Shown one piece after another: positions 35,139 through 42,042 of a stretch of 44,053 nt of DNA (its first letter is position 1; each line of letters starts with the position of its first letter). The notes under the pieces are model-generated. The model saw only the letters and a list, made by a program, of their open reading frames with translations. It did not search any database and was not told the DNA's origin. The stretch spans positions 1 to 44,053 of the forward strand of contig JAFAGM010000067.1 in assembly GCA_023422775.1 (NCBI GenBank). The letters are read 5' to 3'. The position numbers were made by a program, and so were the translations under genes. The DNA is from Pseudomonadota bacterium. GTDB lineage: Bacteria; Pseudomonadota; Alphaproteobacteria; Rhizobiales; Xanthobacteraceae.

Positions 35139-35840
35139 ATGACTGAGTATGTGACTTACTTCGACGAAGTGAAAGCCATTCCAGAGAATGGTCAGAAGAC
35201 GTATCTCGTTGGCGGGATCGTGGTCCCGATATCGGACATCCAGCGAATAGAGGCAGACGTTAGTGCCCTGGCGAAAGAGATTTTTGATTCGGTGGCTCTA
35301 ACACCCAAAACGGAATTTCACGCCAGCTACATCTACTTCGGCAAAGGCCCATTCAAGGGAATGGAGCCTGCGAAGCGCATCGATATTCTGTCTAAGCTTG
35401 CCGCCATGATTGAGCATGGTACGCCCGTCAAGCGGGTCTACGCCGCTATCGATACCGAGAAACTCAAAGCTCAGCATAAAGCGGCCGAGTTTGCGTTTGC
35501 ACACTTCTGTGAGCGAGCACAGATGGCGATTGGCAACAAATCGAAGTCTCTTCTGATCGGTGACCTCGACGATCAAGTAGCCAAGAACATGATCTCAAGT
35601 TTTTCTGAGTATCGGCAGGGTGGCACTCCTTGGGACTACGGCATTGAGATGAAGGGCTTTGTCGACACGGTGCACTTTGCCCGGTCGCACCACTCCCGAA
35701 TGATCCAGCTTGCCGATGTCTACCTGTTTGTCGTCGCAGGTCTTTATAGCCAGCGTAAGGGCTTCATGGCCGACGAATTGAAAAAGGCCCTCAAAGACAA
35801 GGACCTCCACGCGAATAACTACAAGGACTGGCCAAAATAG
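35139..35840 (+). CDS. DUF3800 domain protein
   Basis: This 233-residue protein has the outline of DUF3800, a family with a predicted RNase H-like fold common in defence and mobile regions. It opens TEYVTYFDEVKAIPENGQK, where Asp9/Glu10 match the usual YxDES start, continues LVGGIVVP, has EFHASYIYFG (Glu59, His61), LLIGDLDDQ (Asp142) and ends the core with HHSRMIQLADVYLFVVA, whose Asp193 is the conserved final acid. Nuclease activity is a prediction. It begins 9 nt after the RT stop, so the two are surely co-translated from one mRNA. It could process the RT product or its template, or be the toxic effector. Confidence 0.82.
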   Translation: MTEYVTYFDEVKAIPENGQKTYLVGGIVVPISDIQRIEADVSALAKEIFDSVALTPKTEFHASYIYFGKGPFKGMEPAKRIDILSKLAAMIEHGTPVKRVYAAIDTEKLKAQHKAAEFAFAHFCERAQMAIGNKSKSLLIGDLDDQVAKNMISSFSEYRQGGTPWDYGIEMKGFVDTVHFARSHHSRMIQLADVYLFVVAGLYSQRKGFMADELKKALKDKDLHANNYKDWPK

Positions 35841-35888
35841 CTGCATGCTGCTTATGGTTGCATGATGCTTTGGTACCGAAAGGCGAGT

Positions 35889-36575
35889 ATGGCTAAAGCA
35901 AAAAAGAACGAGGCGTCCTCCCTACGCCGTAATCACCGTCTCTGGCTGCTCAAGTATGAGGTCGAGGATGAGCGCTTCCAGCAGATCGTTTCCGACCTTG
36001 CGGGTTTGATCAGTCGCTCCGAACGGGCTTGCAAAAAGGCAGCAAGGGGAGGGAATGCTGATTACGCGGACGCCGTGGCAGAGACAGAGGCGGACTATCT
36101 CGAAGAGGTCATTGGCGCATCTTTTCTCGTGCTGCAGGCAAAGATTCGAAGAGTTGCTGTCGCGGCTGAACGCTTGGCGACGTTCTTGCGGGAACAGCAT
36201 GGGCTGACCGTGAAGGGCCTAGACCAACAGAGTGTCTTTTCGCTTGGCGGAAGCTGCCGAAAGACCGGATCCAGTCGCATCCAACTCATTTGGGCAGTCG
36301 GTAATTACTACAAGCACCGCGATGAATGGGATGCCGAAGTCTGGAAAAACCGGCCAACAGGGACACAGGGCCGCGACCCGCATCGCCAGTCTCGAGGTAC
36401 GCGCCAGACGGTCGAAAAGGTCGGGATCGTGCAGTTCTCCACGGGTAATATGCGGAGCGCCTACGAATTCTTTGGGATCGAGCCGTACTCGAAATGCGAA
36501 AAACTCGCAGAGAAAGTCCAGGTGTGGGCGAAGAAAGTCTATCAGCGTGCCGAAAAGGAATGCGGTAGAGCGTAG
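35889..36575 (+). CDS. Unrecognised RT-island protein with NYYKHRDEW motif
   Basis: The last island gene encodes 228 basic residues from ATG 35889; an in-frame ATG at 35862 is an alternative. The first 105 residues are predicted long helices (EDERFQQIVSDLAGLISRSE and VLQAKIRRVAVAAERLATF). A block at residues 130-147, RIQLIWAVGNYYKHRDEW, looks functionally important, since His and charged residues cluster after a short hydrophobic helix. This resembles HEPN-type RNases in style (helical bundle, basic residues and His) but the exact R-x4-6-H motif is not convincing. The C-terminus is again helical. The 48-nt gap from the DUF3800 gene fits the same operon. Confidence 0.7.
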   Translation: MAKAKKNEASSLRRNHRLWLLKYEVEDERFQQIVSDLAGLISRSERACKKAARGGNADYADAVAETEADYLEEVIGASFLVLQAKIRRVAVAAERLATFLREQHGLTVKGLDQQSVFSLGGSCRKTGSSRIQLIWAVGNYYKHRDEWDAEVWKNRPTGTQGRDPHRQSRGTRQTVEKVGIVQFSTGNMRSAYEFFGIEPYSKCEKLAEKVQVWAKKVYQRAEKECGRA

Positions 36576-36610
36576 GCCGCCTACCGAACTTTGCCGCTAG
36601 GCCCCAACAA

Positions 36611-36646
36611 ATTCTGTAGCAGTTTCGTAGCAGAAACTGACAGAAT
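36611..36646. repeat. Right island repeat within a longer hairpin
   Basis: The right copy of GTTTCGTAGCAGAAAC occupies 36622-36637. Here the stem is extended differently from the left copy: CAGTTTC pairs with GAAACTG and, further out, ATTCTG (36611-36616) with CAGAAT (36641-36646). It starts 36 nt after the last island gene and could also terminate its transcript. Confidence 0.6.
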
Positions 36647-36788
36647 GGGCGTGTACAAAATAAGAACAAATGAAAGCGACGGCGTTGAAATCGCAGCGTT
36701 TTTCGCTGTCGGCTCAAACGAGCGGTTAGAGGTCGTTCGACCCCAACCATCGGCGACCGGACGACCCGGAAGCCTTATGACAAGTGAA

Positions 36789-36814
36789 GATCGGCGGCGC
36801 GGACGCCGCCGATC
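36789..36814 (-). terminator. Hairpin after rpsR
   Basis: GATCGGCGGCG (36789-36799) and CGCCGCCGATC (36804-36814) make a perfect 11-bp stem with a CGGA loop, 9 nt past the rpsR stop on the minus strand. There is no strong T-run, so it may attenuate or stabilise the 3' end rather than fully terminate. As native DNA it sets a right-hand limit for the island. Confidence 0.6.
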
Positions 36815-36823
36815 GCAGACATC

Positions 36824-37063
36824 TTAGCGAATGACGTAGGGCAGCAGGCCGAGGAACCGCGAGCGCTTGATGGCGCGCGCGAGCTCACGCTGCTTCTTGG
36901 CGGAGACGGCCGTGATGCGGCTCGGCACGATCTTGCCGCGCTCGGAGACGTAACGCATCAACAGCTTGGAATCCTTGTAGTCGATCTTCGGCGCATTCGG
37001 ACCCGTGAACGGGCAGGTCTTGCGGCGACGGAAAAACGGACGGCGTGCACCAGCTTCAGCCAT
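36824..37063 (-). CDS. rpsR: 30S ribosomal protein S18
   Basis: This 79-residue S18 has the basic N-terminus ARRPFFRRRKTCPF, the conserved block IDYKDSKLLMRYVSERGKIVPSRITAVSAKKQ and the C-terminal RELARAIKRSRFLGLLPY. S18 pairs with S6 on the 30S platform. It starts 5 nt after rpsF, so translation is coupled. Normally DUF2232 and rplI would follow; here the reverse-transcriptase island intervenes. Confidence 0.97.
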   Translation of the reverse strand: MAEAGARRPFFRRRKTCPFTGPNAPKIDYKDSKLLMRYVSERGKIVPSRITAVSAKKQRELARAIKRSRFLGLLPYVIR

Positions 37064-37068
37064 GATTC

Positions 37069-37539
37069 TTACTCCTCTACCGCTGCTGCGTCGTCTTCGC
37101 GCGGACGGCGCGGTCCGCGGTCGCCGCGGAATCCACCGCCTTCACGATCGCCACGGAAACCGCCTTCGCGATCGCCGCGGAAGCCGCCGCCACGGTCGTC
37201 GCGCTCGCGGTCACGGTCGGCCTTGCGCATCATCGCCGAGGGACCTTCCTCGTGCTCTTCAACGCGGACGGTGAGGTAGCGGATGACGTCTTCGGAGATC
37301 CGCTCCTGGCGCTCGATCTCGGTGACCGCAGCAGAGGGCGCATCGATGTTCATCAGCACGAAGTGCGCCTTGCGATTCTTGTTCATGCGGTAGGTGAGGG
37401 AGCGCACGCCCCAGCTCTCGGTCTTGGTGACCTTGCCGCCGAGCCCTTCGACGATGCCCGTCATCTGGGTGGTCAGCTCTTCAACCTGCTGGGCGCTCGC
37501 ATCCTGGCGCGCGAGAAAAACATGCTCGTAAAGAGGCAT
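37069..37539 (-). CDS. rpsF: 30S ribosomal protein S6
   Basis: S6 of 156 residues: the ferredoxin-like core begins MPLYEHVFLARQDASAQQVE and includes WGVRSLTYRMNKNRKAHFVL, with DVIRYLTVRVEEHEEGPSAM at the end of the core. The remaining 50 residues are a charged, Gly/Arg-rich tail with three GGFRGDRE-type repeats, then PRRPREDDAAAVEE. An acidic or RG tail on S6 is seen in other alphaproteobacteria, where its role is unclear. The ribosome site AAGGA lies within a leader hairpin (37544-37604) that can hide it. Confidence 0.97.
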   Translation of the reverse strand: MPLYEHVFLARQDASAQQVEELTTQMTGIVEGLGGKVTKTESWGVRSLTYRMNKNRKAHFVLMNIDAPSAAVTEIERQERISEDVIRYLTVRVEEHEEGPSAMMRKADRDRERDDRGGGFRGDREGGFRGDREGGGFRGDRGPRRPREDDAAAVEE

Positions 37540-37543
37540 GGGT

Positions 37544-37604
37544 GTCCTTTCCTAGTGTTGGCGCGGTTCCCGGCGGCAAGCCCTTCGAGGCCTTCGGAAA
37601 GGAC
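37544..37604 (-). promoter_or_regulatory. rpsF leader hairpin hiding the Shine-Dalgarno sequence
   Basis: On the minus strand, GTCCTTTCC (complement of 37596-37604) is a perfect 9-bp complement of GGAAAGGAC (complement of 37544-37552), the rpsF ribosome site, which ends 4 nt before the ATG. The loop between contains further GC pairs and a CCGCCGGGAACCG segment. This matches the known principle of S6:S18 feedback, in which the protein pair binds its own leader and blocks translation. Binding by S6:S18 is inference from architecture. Confidence 0.6.
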
Positions 37605-37729
37605 TCGGGGATAAGCTTAGAAGGCGGAAGCACGGGACGACGGGCCGACTGGCCCTGCCACATCAATCCAAAGGTGAGATTGCTGAGACCGTCCGTTCAG
37701 CTCCCGGCCGGGATCCACGGATGGCGCGC

Positions 37730-37757
37730 TTTATAAGGATTTTGGGCGCGCTGGCAA
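37730..37757 (-). promoter_or_regulatory. Likely rpsF promoter
   Basis: Reading the minus strand, TTGCCA (complement of 37752-37757) and TATAAA (complement of 37730-37735) are separated by 16 nt, a good sigma-70-type promoter. Transcription would start near 37723, giving a leader of about 180 nt before rpsF, long enough for the regulatory hairpin. Confidence 0.6.
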
Positions 37758-37783
37758 GGCTCGGGGCGCCATAAGAGTGATTC

Positions 37784-37812
37784 TTGACTTATTTGTTTGT
37801 ATGTCATACAAA
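37784..37812 (+). promoter_or_regulatory. tetR-desaturase promoter with overlapping operator
   Basis: TTGACT (37784-37789) and TACAAA (37807-37812) are 17 nt apart, a good -35/-10 pair. A perfect palindrome TTTGTATG-T-CATACAAA (37796-37812) covers the -10 element. A TetR-type repressor bound there would block RNA polymerase, so the following tetR gene is probably autoregulated together with the desaturase gene it overlaps. Confidence 0.7.
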
Positions 37813-37830
37813 TACCCAGCAAGAGGGAAA

Positions 37831-38556
37831 ATGGCCCCCAAGTCCGTCCAGACAGCGCCCAAAGCGGCGAGCGGCGATCCCAAGCACGCCGTCCGCGCGA
37901 CCCGTTCGGCCGGGCGCCAGATGCGGTCGCGTCTGCTCGACGTGGCCAGCGGGCTTTTCAAGGAACAGGGCCTGGCCGGCACCTCGATCTCGGAGATCGC
38001 GGCGGCCGCGGGCGCGTTTCCAAGCCAGATCACCTATTACTTCCGCACCAAGGAAGCGCTGTTCGTCGAAGCTGCCTGCCGTGACATGCTGTACGTCGCG
38101 CGCGCGGCCGAGCAGGCCGCAGTGCAGGCGCGGACACCGCGCGAATATACCCGCGCCCTGGTCGAGACGGTCACGGCGACGGATTCGGTTGCCTTCTTCA
38201 CCGAAGCGCTGACGCTGACGCGCCGCCGCCAGGACCTCGCGCCTCTGGTGGAACGCACCATCGAGCGGCTGCACGGCGAGGGGATGCGCGCCTATGCCGG
38301 CCAGATCGAACGGCATGGCTGGAGAAGCTTGCGCGATCCCGACGCGAGCTCGCGGCGGTTCTGGGCGGTGGCGGTTGGCGTGATGGTCGAGGGCTATGCC
38401 ATGGGCCGTTCGGCGGAAGACATGTGCGGCGAGATGCTGCGTGTGCTCGGCGATCAGGCGACGACCAGGACTGCCGACGACAGCACCCGGCTGCGTCTCG
38501 TCGGCGAACGCGACGCTCCTGAATCAGATTCACCCGACGGGGAGAGATCGTCATGA
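37831..38556 (+). CDS. TetR family regulator of the adjacent desaturase
   Basis: This 241-residue TetR protein has its DNA-binding domain at about residues 30-80 (RSRLLDVASGLFKEQGLAGTSISEIAAAAG, with the recognition helix in FPSQITYYFRTKEALFVEA). The remaining helical part would bind a ligand, perhaps an acyl-CoA or unsaturated fatty acid given the neighbour. ATG 37831 has GAGGG upstream; an in-frame ATG at 37777 precedes the promoter and is not used. The stop overlaps the desaturase start (ATGA), so the two are translationally coupled. The palindrome over the promoter suggests autorepression. Confidence 0.92.
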   Translation: MAPKSVQTAPKAASGDPKHAVRATRSAGRQMRSRLLDVASGLFKEQGLAGTSISEIAAAAGAFPSQITYYFRTKEALFVEAACRDMLYVARAAEQAAVQARTPREYTRALVETVTATDSVAFFTEALTLTRRRQDLAPLVERTIERLHGEGMRAYAGQIERHGWRSLRDPDASSRRFWAVAVGVMVEGYAMGRSAEDMCGEMLRVLGDQATTRTADDSTRLRLVGERDAPESDSPDGERSS

Positions 38557-39578
38557 CCGCACTCCGCATGCGCGCCCGCGACTTCCTGAACGAAGATCAG
38601 TTGGTCGACGTACGCCGGCGCGTGACCTGGAAAGGTGTCGCCCTGATTGCGCACGCGTGGGCGCTGATCCTGGGAGCGATCGCGCTGGTGGCGTGGTGGC
38701 CCAACCCGCTGACCTTTCTGCTGGCGGTGGGCATCATCGGCTCGCGCCAACTCGGGCTCGCGATCCTGATGCATGACGGCGCGCACGGATGTCTGTCGGC
38801 CGACGAAAAGGTCAACCTTGCGCTGAGCCAATGGTTCTGTGCCTATCCGATTTTCGCCGAGACCCGAGCCTATCGCCGCTATCACCTGCAGCATCACGCG
38901 CGAACGCAGCAGGAAGACGATCCCGACCTGGTGCTGTCGGCGCCGTTTCCGATCACGGGGGTGAGCTATCGCCGCAAGTTCATTCGCGACATCACCGGGC
39001 AGACCGGCTACCAGCAGCGCAAGGCGCAGCTGTTGAATGCGCTCGGGCCGAAGGAATGGCCGCTCGCGCAGCGCGTCGCGCATTTTTGGGAAAAGCTCGG
39101 GCCGCAGTTTGCGGTCAACACGCTGCTGTTTGCTGGTCTCGCCGCCGCCGGTGTGTGGTGGGCCTATCCGTTGCTGTGGCTGTTGCCGCTGCTCACCTGG
39201 CAGATGGTCATCACCCGCATCCGCAACATCGCCGAACATGCTGTCGTGCCGGACTCCGGCGACCCGTTGCGCAATACCCGCACCACGCACGCGAACTTCC
39301 TGGAGCGGCTGTTCATCGCGCCGTACTACGTCAACTACCACCTCGAGCATCATCTGCTGTTTTACGTGCCCTGCTACAACCTGCCGCGCGTCCACCGCAT
39401 TCTCTCCGAGAGCCGGTACGCGCAGCGCATGGAGGTGCAGCCGAACTACGCCACCGTGCTGCGGCTCGCCACCGCCAGGCCGGACCACGAGGATCGGCCG
39501 GGCAAGCTGGTGAGCAGCGTCCGCCGCGCGCGGGCCGGCGCCGATGTGGGCGGTGATCAGACGGCAGGCGGCTTCTAG
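38553..39578 (+). CDS. Membrane fatty acid desaturase
   Basis: This 341-residue integral membrane di-iron enzyme shows three His boxes: HDGAHG at about residue 74, HLQHHAR near 111 and YHLEHHLL near 264, plus RNIAEHAVV with one more His. Hydrophobic helices flank the boxes (for example GVALIAHAWALILGAIALVAWW). The box pattern is that of the acyl-lipid desaturase/beta-carotene hydroxylase-like family; the substrate and position of the double bond are not readable. It overlaps the TetR gene by 4 nt, so the regulator controls it directly. The gene is followed by fabD, 99 nt downstream. Confidence 0.9.
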   Translation: MTALRMRARDFLNEDQLVDVRRRVTWKGVALIAHAWALILGAIALVAWWPNPLTFLLAVGIIGSRQLGLAILMHDGAHGCLSADEKVNLALSQWFCAYPIFAETRAYRRYHLQHHARTQQEDDPDLVLSAPFPITGVSYRRKFIRDITGQTGYQQRKAQLLNALGPKEWPLAQRVAHFWEKLGPQFAVNTLLFAGLAAAGVWWAYPLLWLLPLLTWQMVITRIRNIAEHAVVPDSGDPLRNTRTTHANFLERLFIAPYYVNYHLEHHLLFYVPCYNLPRVHRILSESRYAQRMEVQPNYATVLRLATARPDHEDRPGKLVSSVRRARAGADVGGDQTAGGF

Positions 39579-39677
39579 GCCCATCAGCCCTGAACCGGGC
39601 TTTGCTTTTCCGCAGCGCGGCTTGACATCCCGGCCTTGGTCAGTGTCTTACGGCCCCATTCTCATGAGGGAGCGCCG

Positions 39678-40631
39678 ATGACGGCTGCATTCACTTTCCC
39701 GGGGCAGGGTTCCCAGGCGGTCGGTATGGGCAAGGCCCTGGCGGAGGCCTTTCCGGCCGCGCGGGCGGTATTCGACGAAATCGATTCGGCGCTCGGCGAG
39801 AAACTCACGGCCATCATCTGGGATGGCCCCGCCGAGACCCTTCAACTCACCGAAAATGCCCAGCCCGCGCTGATGGCGGTTTCGATTGCGACGCTGCGCG
39901 TGCTGGAGACCGAAGCGGGCTTTTCCGTGGGACGGGACGCCGCCTTCGTCGCCGGCCATTCGCTCGGCGAATACTCGGCGCTTGCCGCTGCTGGCAGCCT
40001 CAGCGTGAGCGATACCGCGCGCCTGCTGCGCACCCGCGGTCTTGCGATGCAAAAGGCGGTGCCGGTCGGTGCCGGCGCGATGGCCGCGCTCCTCGGGCTC
40101 GACTACGAGGCCGCGATGGCGGTCGCCGATGAAGCGGCACAAGGGCAGGTCTGCCAGGCCGCCAATGACAATGGCGGCGGGCAGGTGGTCGTTTCCGGCG
40201 ACAAGGCCGCCGTCGAACGCGCGCTTGAAATCGCCAAAACCAAAGGCGCCAAACGCGCGATTCTGTTGCCGGTGTCCGCGCCGTTCCATTGCAAGCTGAT
40301 GCAGCCCGCCGCGGATGCGATGGCAGAAGCGCTGGCCGCCGTGACGATCAAGGCCCCGGCTTCGCCGCTGGTGTCGAACGTGCTGGCGGCACCGATCACC
40401 GATCCTGACGAGATCCGCCGCCGCCTGGTCGAGCAGGTCACCGGTACCGTGCGCTGGCGCGAGTCGGTGGCCTACATGGCATCCCATGGCGTCACGCGAT
40501 TCTTCGAGATCGGCGCGGGCAAGGTGCTGAGCGGGCTGGTGAAACGCATCGCCGACGGCGCCGTCGGCGTGCCGGTCGGGGGGCCCAGCGATATCGCCGC
40601 TGCGAAGGACGCGTTGGCAGCTTCGGCCTGA
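39678..40631 (+). CDS. fabD: Malonyl-CoA:ACP transacylase
   Basis: FabD loads malonyl groups onto ACP for type II fatty-acid synthesis. The 317-residue protein has FPGQGSQAVGMG at the N-terminus, the nucleophile in GHSLGEYSALAAAG, the conserved Arg region LLRTRGLAMQ and the catalytic His in SAPFHCKLM. ATG 39678 with GAGGGAG upstream is the family start, the frame to 39636 being an extension. fabG follows after 21 nt, forming the fabD-fabG-acpP-fabF cluster. Confidence 0.97.
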   Translation: MTAAFTFPGQGSQAVGMGKALAEAFPAARAVFDEIDSALGEKLTAIIWDGPAETLQLTENAQPALMAVSIATLRVLETEAGFSVGRDAAFVAGHSLGEYSALAAAGSLSVSDTARLLRTRGLAMQKAVPVGAGAMAALLGLDYEAAMAVADEAAQGQVCQAANDNGGGQVVVSGDKAAVERALEIAKTKGAKRAILLPVSAPFHCKLMQPAADAMAEALAAVTIKAPASPLVSNVLAAPITDPDEIRRRLVEQVTGTVRWRESVAYMASHGVTRFFEIGAGKVLSGLVKRIADGAVGVPVGGPSDIAAAKDALAASA

Positions 40632-40652
40632 AGCTCCTGGAGGGAGATATTG

Positions 40653-41390
40653 ATGTTCGATTTGACGGGCAGGACGGCGCTGGTAACCGGCGCGACCGGC
40701 GGTATCGGCGGGGCGATCGCGCAGGCGTTGCATGCGCAGGGCGCGACGGTGGCCATTTCCGGCACGCGCCGCGAGGTGCTGGACGCCTTTGCGGGCAAGC
40801 TTGGCGAGCGCGTTCACGTGCTGCCGTGCAACCTGTCGGACAGCGTGGAAGTCGAGGCGCTGGTGCCCGCGGCAGAGGCCGCGATGGGGCAGGTCGACAT
40901 CCTGATCGCCAATGCAGGCATCACGCGCGACAACCTGTTTGTGCAATTGCGTGACGAGGACTGGGACGACGTCATCAAGGTCAACCTGACTGCGACCTTC
41001 CGTCTCGCCCGCGCCGCAACCAAGCTGATGATGCGTAAACGCTTCGGCCGAATCATCGCGATCACCTCGATCGTCGGTGTGACCGGCAACCCGGGCCAGG
41101 CCAACTACACGGCGTCGAAGGCTGGAATCATCGGCCTGATCAAGACGTTGGGCGCCGAATATGCCAGGCGCAACGTAACCGCCAACTGCATCGCGCCGGG
41201 CTTCATCAAGACGCCGATGACCGACGCGCTCAATGACAAGCAGCGCGAAGCCATCCTGGCAAAGGTTCCTGCGGCCCGGCTGGGGACCCCGGAGGACATC
41301 GCCGCAGCGGCCGTCTATCTCAGCTCCAACGAGGCCGCCTATGTCACCGGCCAGACGATTCACGTCAACGGCGGAATGGCCATGATTTGA
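40653..41390 (+). CDS. fabG: 3-oxoacyl-ACP reductase
   Basis: FabG reduces beta-ketoacyl-ACP with NADPH. The 245-residue SDR shows TGATGGIGGAIA, NAGITRDNLF (FabG-specific), ITSIVGVTGNPGQANYTASKAG with Ser, Tyr and Lys, and IAPGFIKTPMTDALN, with the C-terminal GQTIHVNGGMAMI. Start ATG 40653 is preceded by GGAGGGAG. It is in the fab operon between fabD and acpP, which settles its role over other SDRs in the window. Confidence 0.97.
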   Translation: MFDLTGRTALVTGATGGIGGAIAQALHAQGATVAISGTRREVLDAFAGKLGERVHVLPCNLSDSVEVEALVPAAEAAMGQVDILIANAGITRDNLFVQLRDEDWDDVIKVNLTATFRLARAATKLMMRKRFGRIIAITSIVGVTGNPGQANYTASKAGIIGLIKTLGAEYARRNVTANCIAPGFIKTPMTDALNDKQREAILAKVPAARLGTPEDIAAAAVYLSSNEAAYVTGQTIHVNGGMAMI

Positions 41391-41708
41391 GCCATTTGCG
41401 GCCCCTGATCAATGCGGCCAAAAGGCCATTTCGCCGCGGAAGCAGGCTTGTAGTCAAGGCTGGGGAAGTATGATAACCGGACCCACGACGGATGGGCAAA
41501 CAAGGCCATTGCAGGAATTTGAAACCCTGTATATTGGCGTGGCGACGCCTGCCGTTCGCCGGGCTTTGTCGGCTACCACCGGGCCGAATCAAGACTATGC
41601 GCGATAGCGAAGGAAGTTTAACGACCACGATAGCTCGTAGCGTCAGCTCGTAGCGTCTCTATAGCGTCTTGGGGTCGGGTCCAACGGAACAAAGTACGAG
41701 GTTAAACG
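41391..41708 (+). other. acpP upstream region with direct repeats and possible promoter
   Basis: No gene is visible in this 318-nt gap. TTGCAG (41509-41514) and TATATT (41530-41535) form a possible promoter with a short 15-nt spacer. Two perfect 13-nt copies of AGCTCGTAGCGTC lie in tandem at 41632-41657, with a partial third (AGCGTC at 41663), about 50 nt before the acpP start. acpP is normally strongly expressed, so a dedicated promoter here is expected. Confidence 0.45.
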
Positions 41709-41948
41709 ATGAGTGAGATTGGCGAGCGGGTTAAGAAGATTGTGGTCGAGCACCTCGGTGTTGAACCCGAGAAGGTTGTCGACAACGCAAGTTTCATCGA
41801 CGACCTCGGCGCCGACAGCCTCGACACCGTCGAGCTTGTGATGGCATTTGAAGAAGAGTTTGGTTGCGAAATTCCCGACGACGCCGCCGAGACGATTCTG
41901 ACCGTCGGCGATGCGACGAAGTTTCTCGAGAAGAACGCGAAAAGCTGA
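41709..41948 (+). CDS. acpP: Acyl carrier protein
   Basis: ACP of 79 residues carries acyl chains as thioesters on a phosphopantetheine arm. The attachment site is Ser37 in the motif GADSLDTVELVMAFEE; the acidic helices around it (IPDDAAETILTVGDA) are typical. It begins MSEIGERVKKIVVEHLGV, the standard ACP start. Placed between fabG and fabF, it is the main fatty-acid synthesis ACP rather than a specialised one. Confidence 0.97.
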   Translation: MSEIGERVKKIVVEHLGVEPEKVVDNASFIDDLGADSLDTVELVMAFEEEFGCEIPDDAAETILTVGDATKFLEKNAKS

Positions 41949-42042
41949 CGTCCCGAGCGGGTAGAGACAGAACCGGACGGGCCGTTGTCCAGCGGTCCCC
42001 CGGTTTCTTGTTTTGGTGCGCAAGCCTCGGTTGGAGTTTGAC

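Larger units (their letters stand above)
32068..36637 (+). mobile_element. Putative 4.6-kb defence island with reverse transcriptase
   Basis: An identical 16-nt sequence at 32068-32083 and 36622-36637 brackets exactly four plus-strand genes: one-TM coiled-coil protein, reverse transcriptase, DUF3800 protein and an unrecognised protein. The block interrupts the conserved rpsF-rpsR / DUF2232-rplI minus-strand cluster, and its codon use is visibly richer in A/T than the flanking ribosomal genes. No integrase, transposase or tRNA gene is present, so movement would need factors in trans or homologous exchange at the flanks. The boundaries are inferred from the repeat and from where native genes end. 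Confidence 0.65.

Noticed and set aside
36645..36827. 60-residue plus-strand ORF starting MGVYKIRTNESDG
   Set aside because: No ribosome site; it runs through the rpsR terminator hairpin and into the rpsR stop region, so a chance frame is more likely.
39648..41363. 571-residue minus-strand ORF across fabD and fabG
   Set aside because: Spans two genuine fab genes on the other strand and has Arg/His-rich shadow composition.
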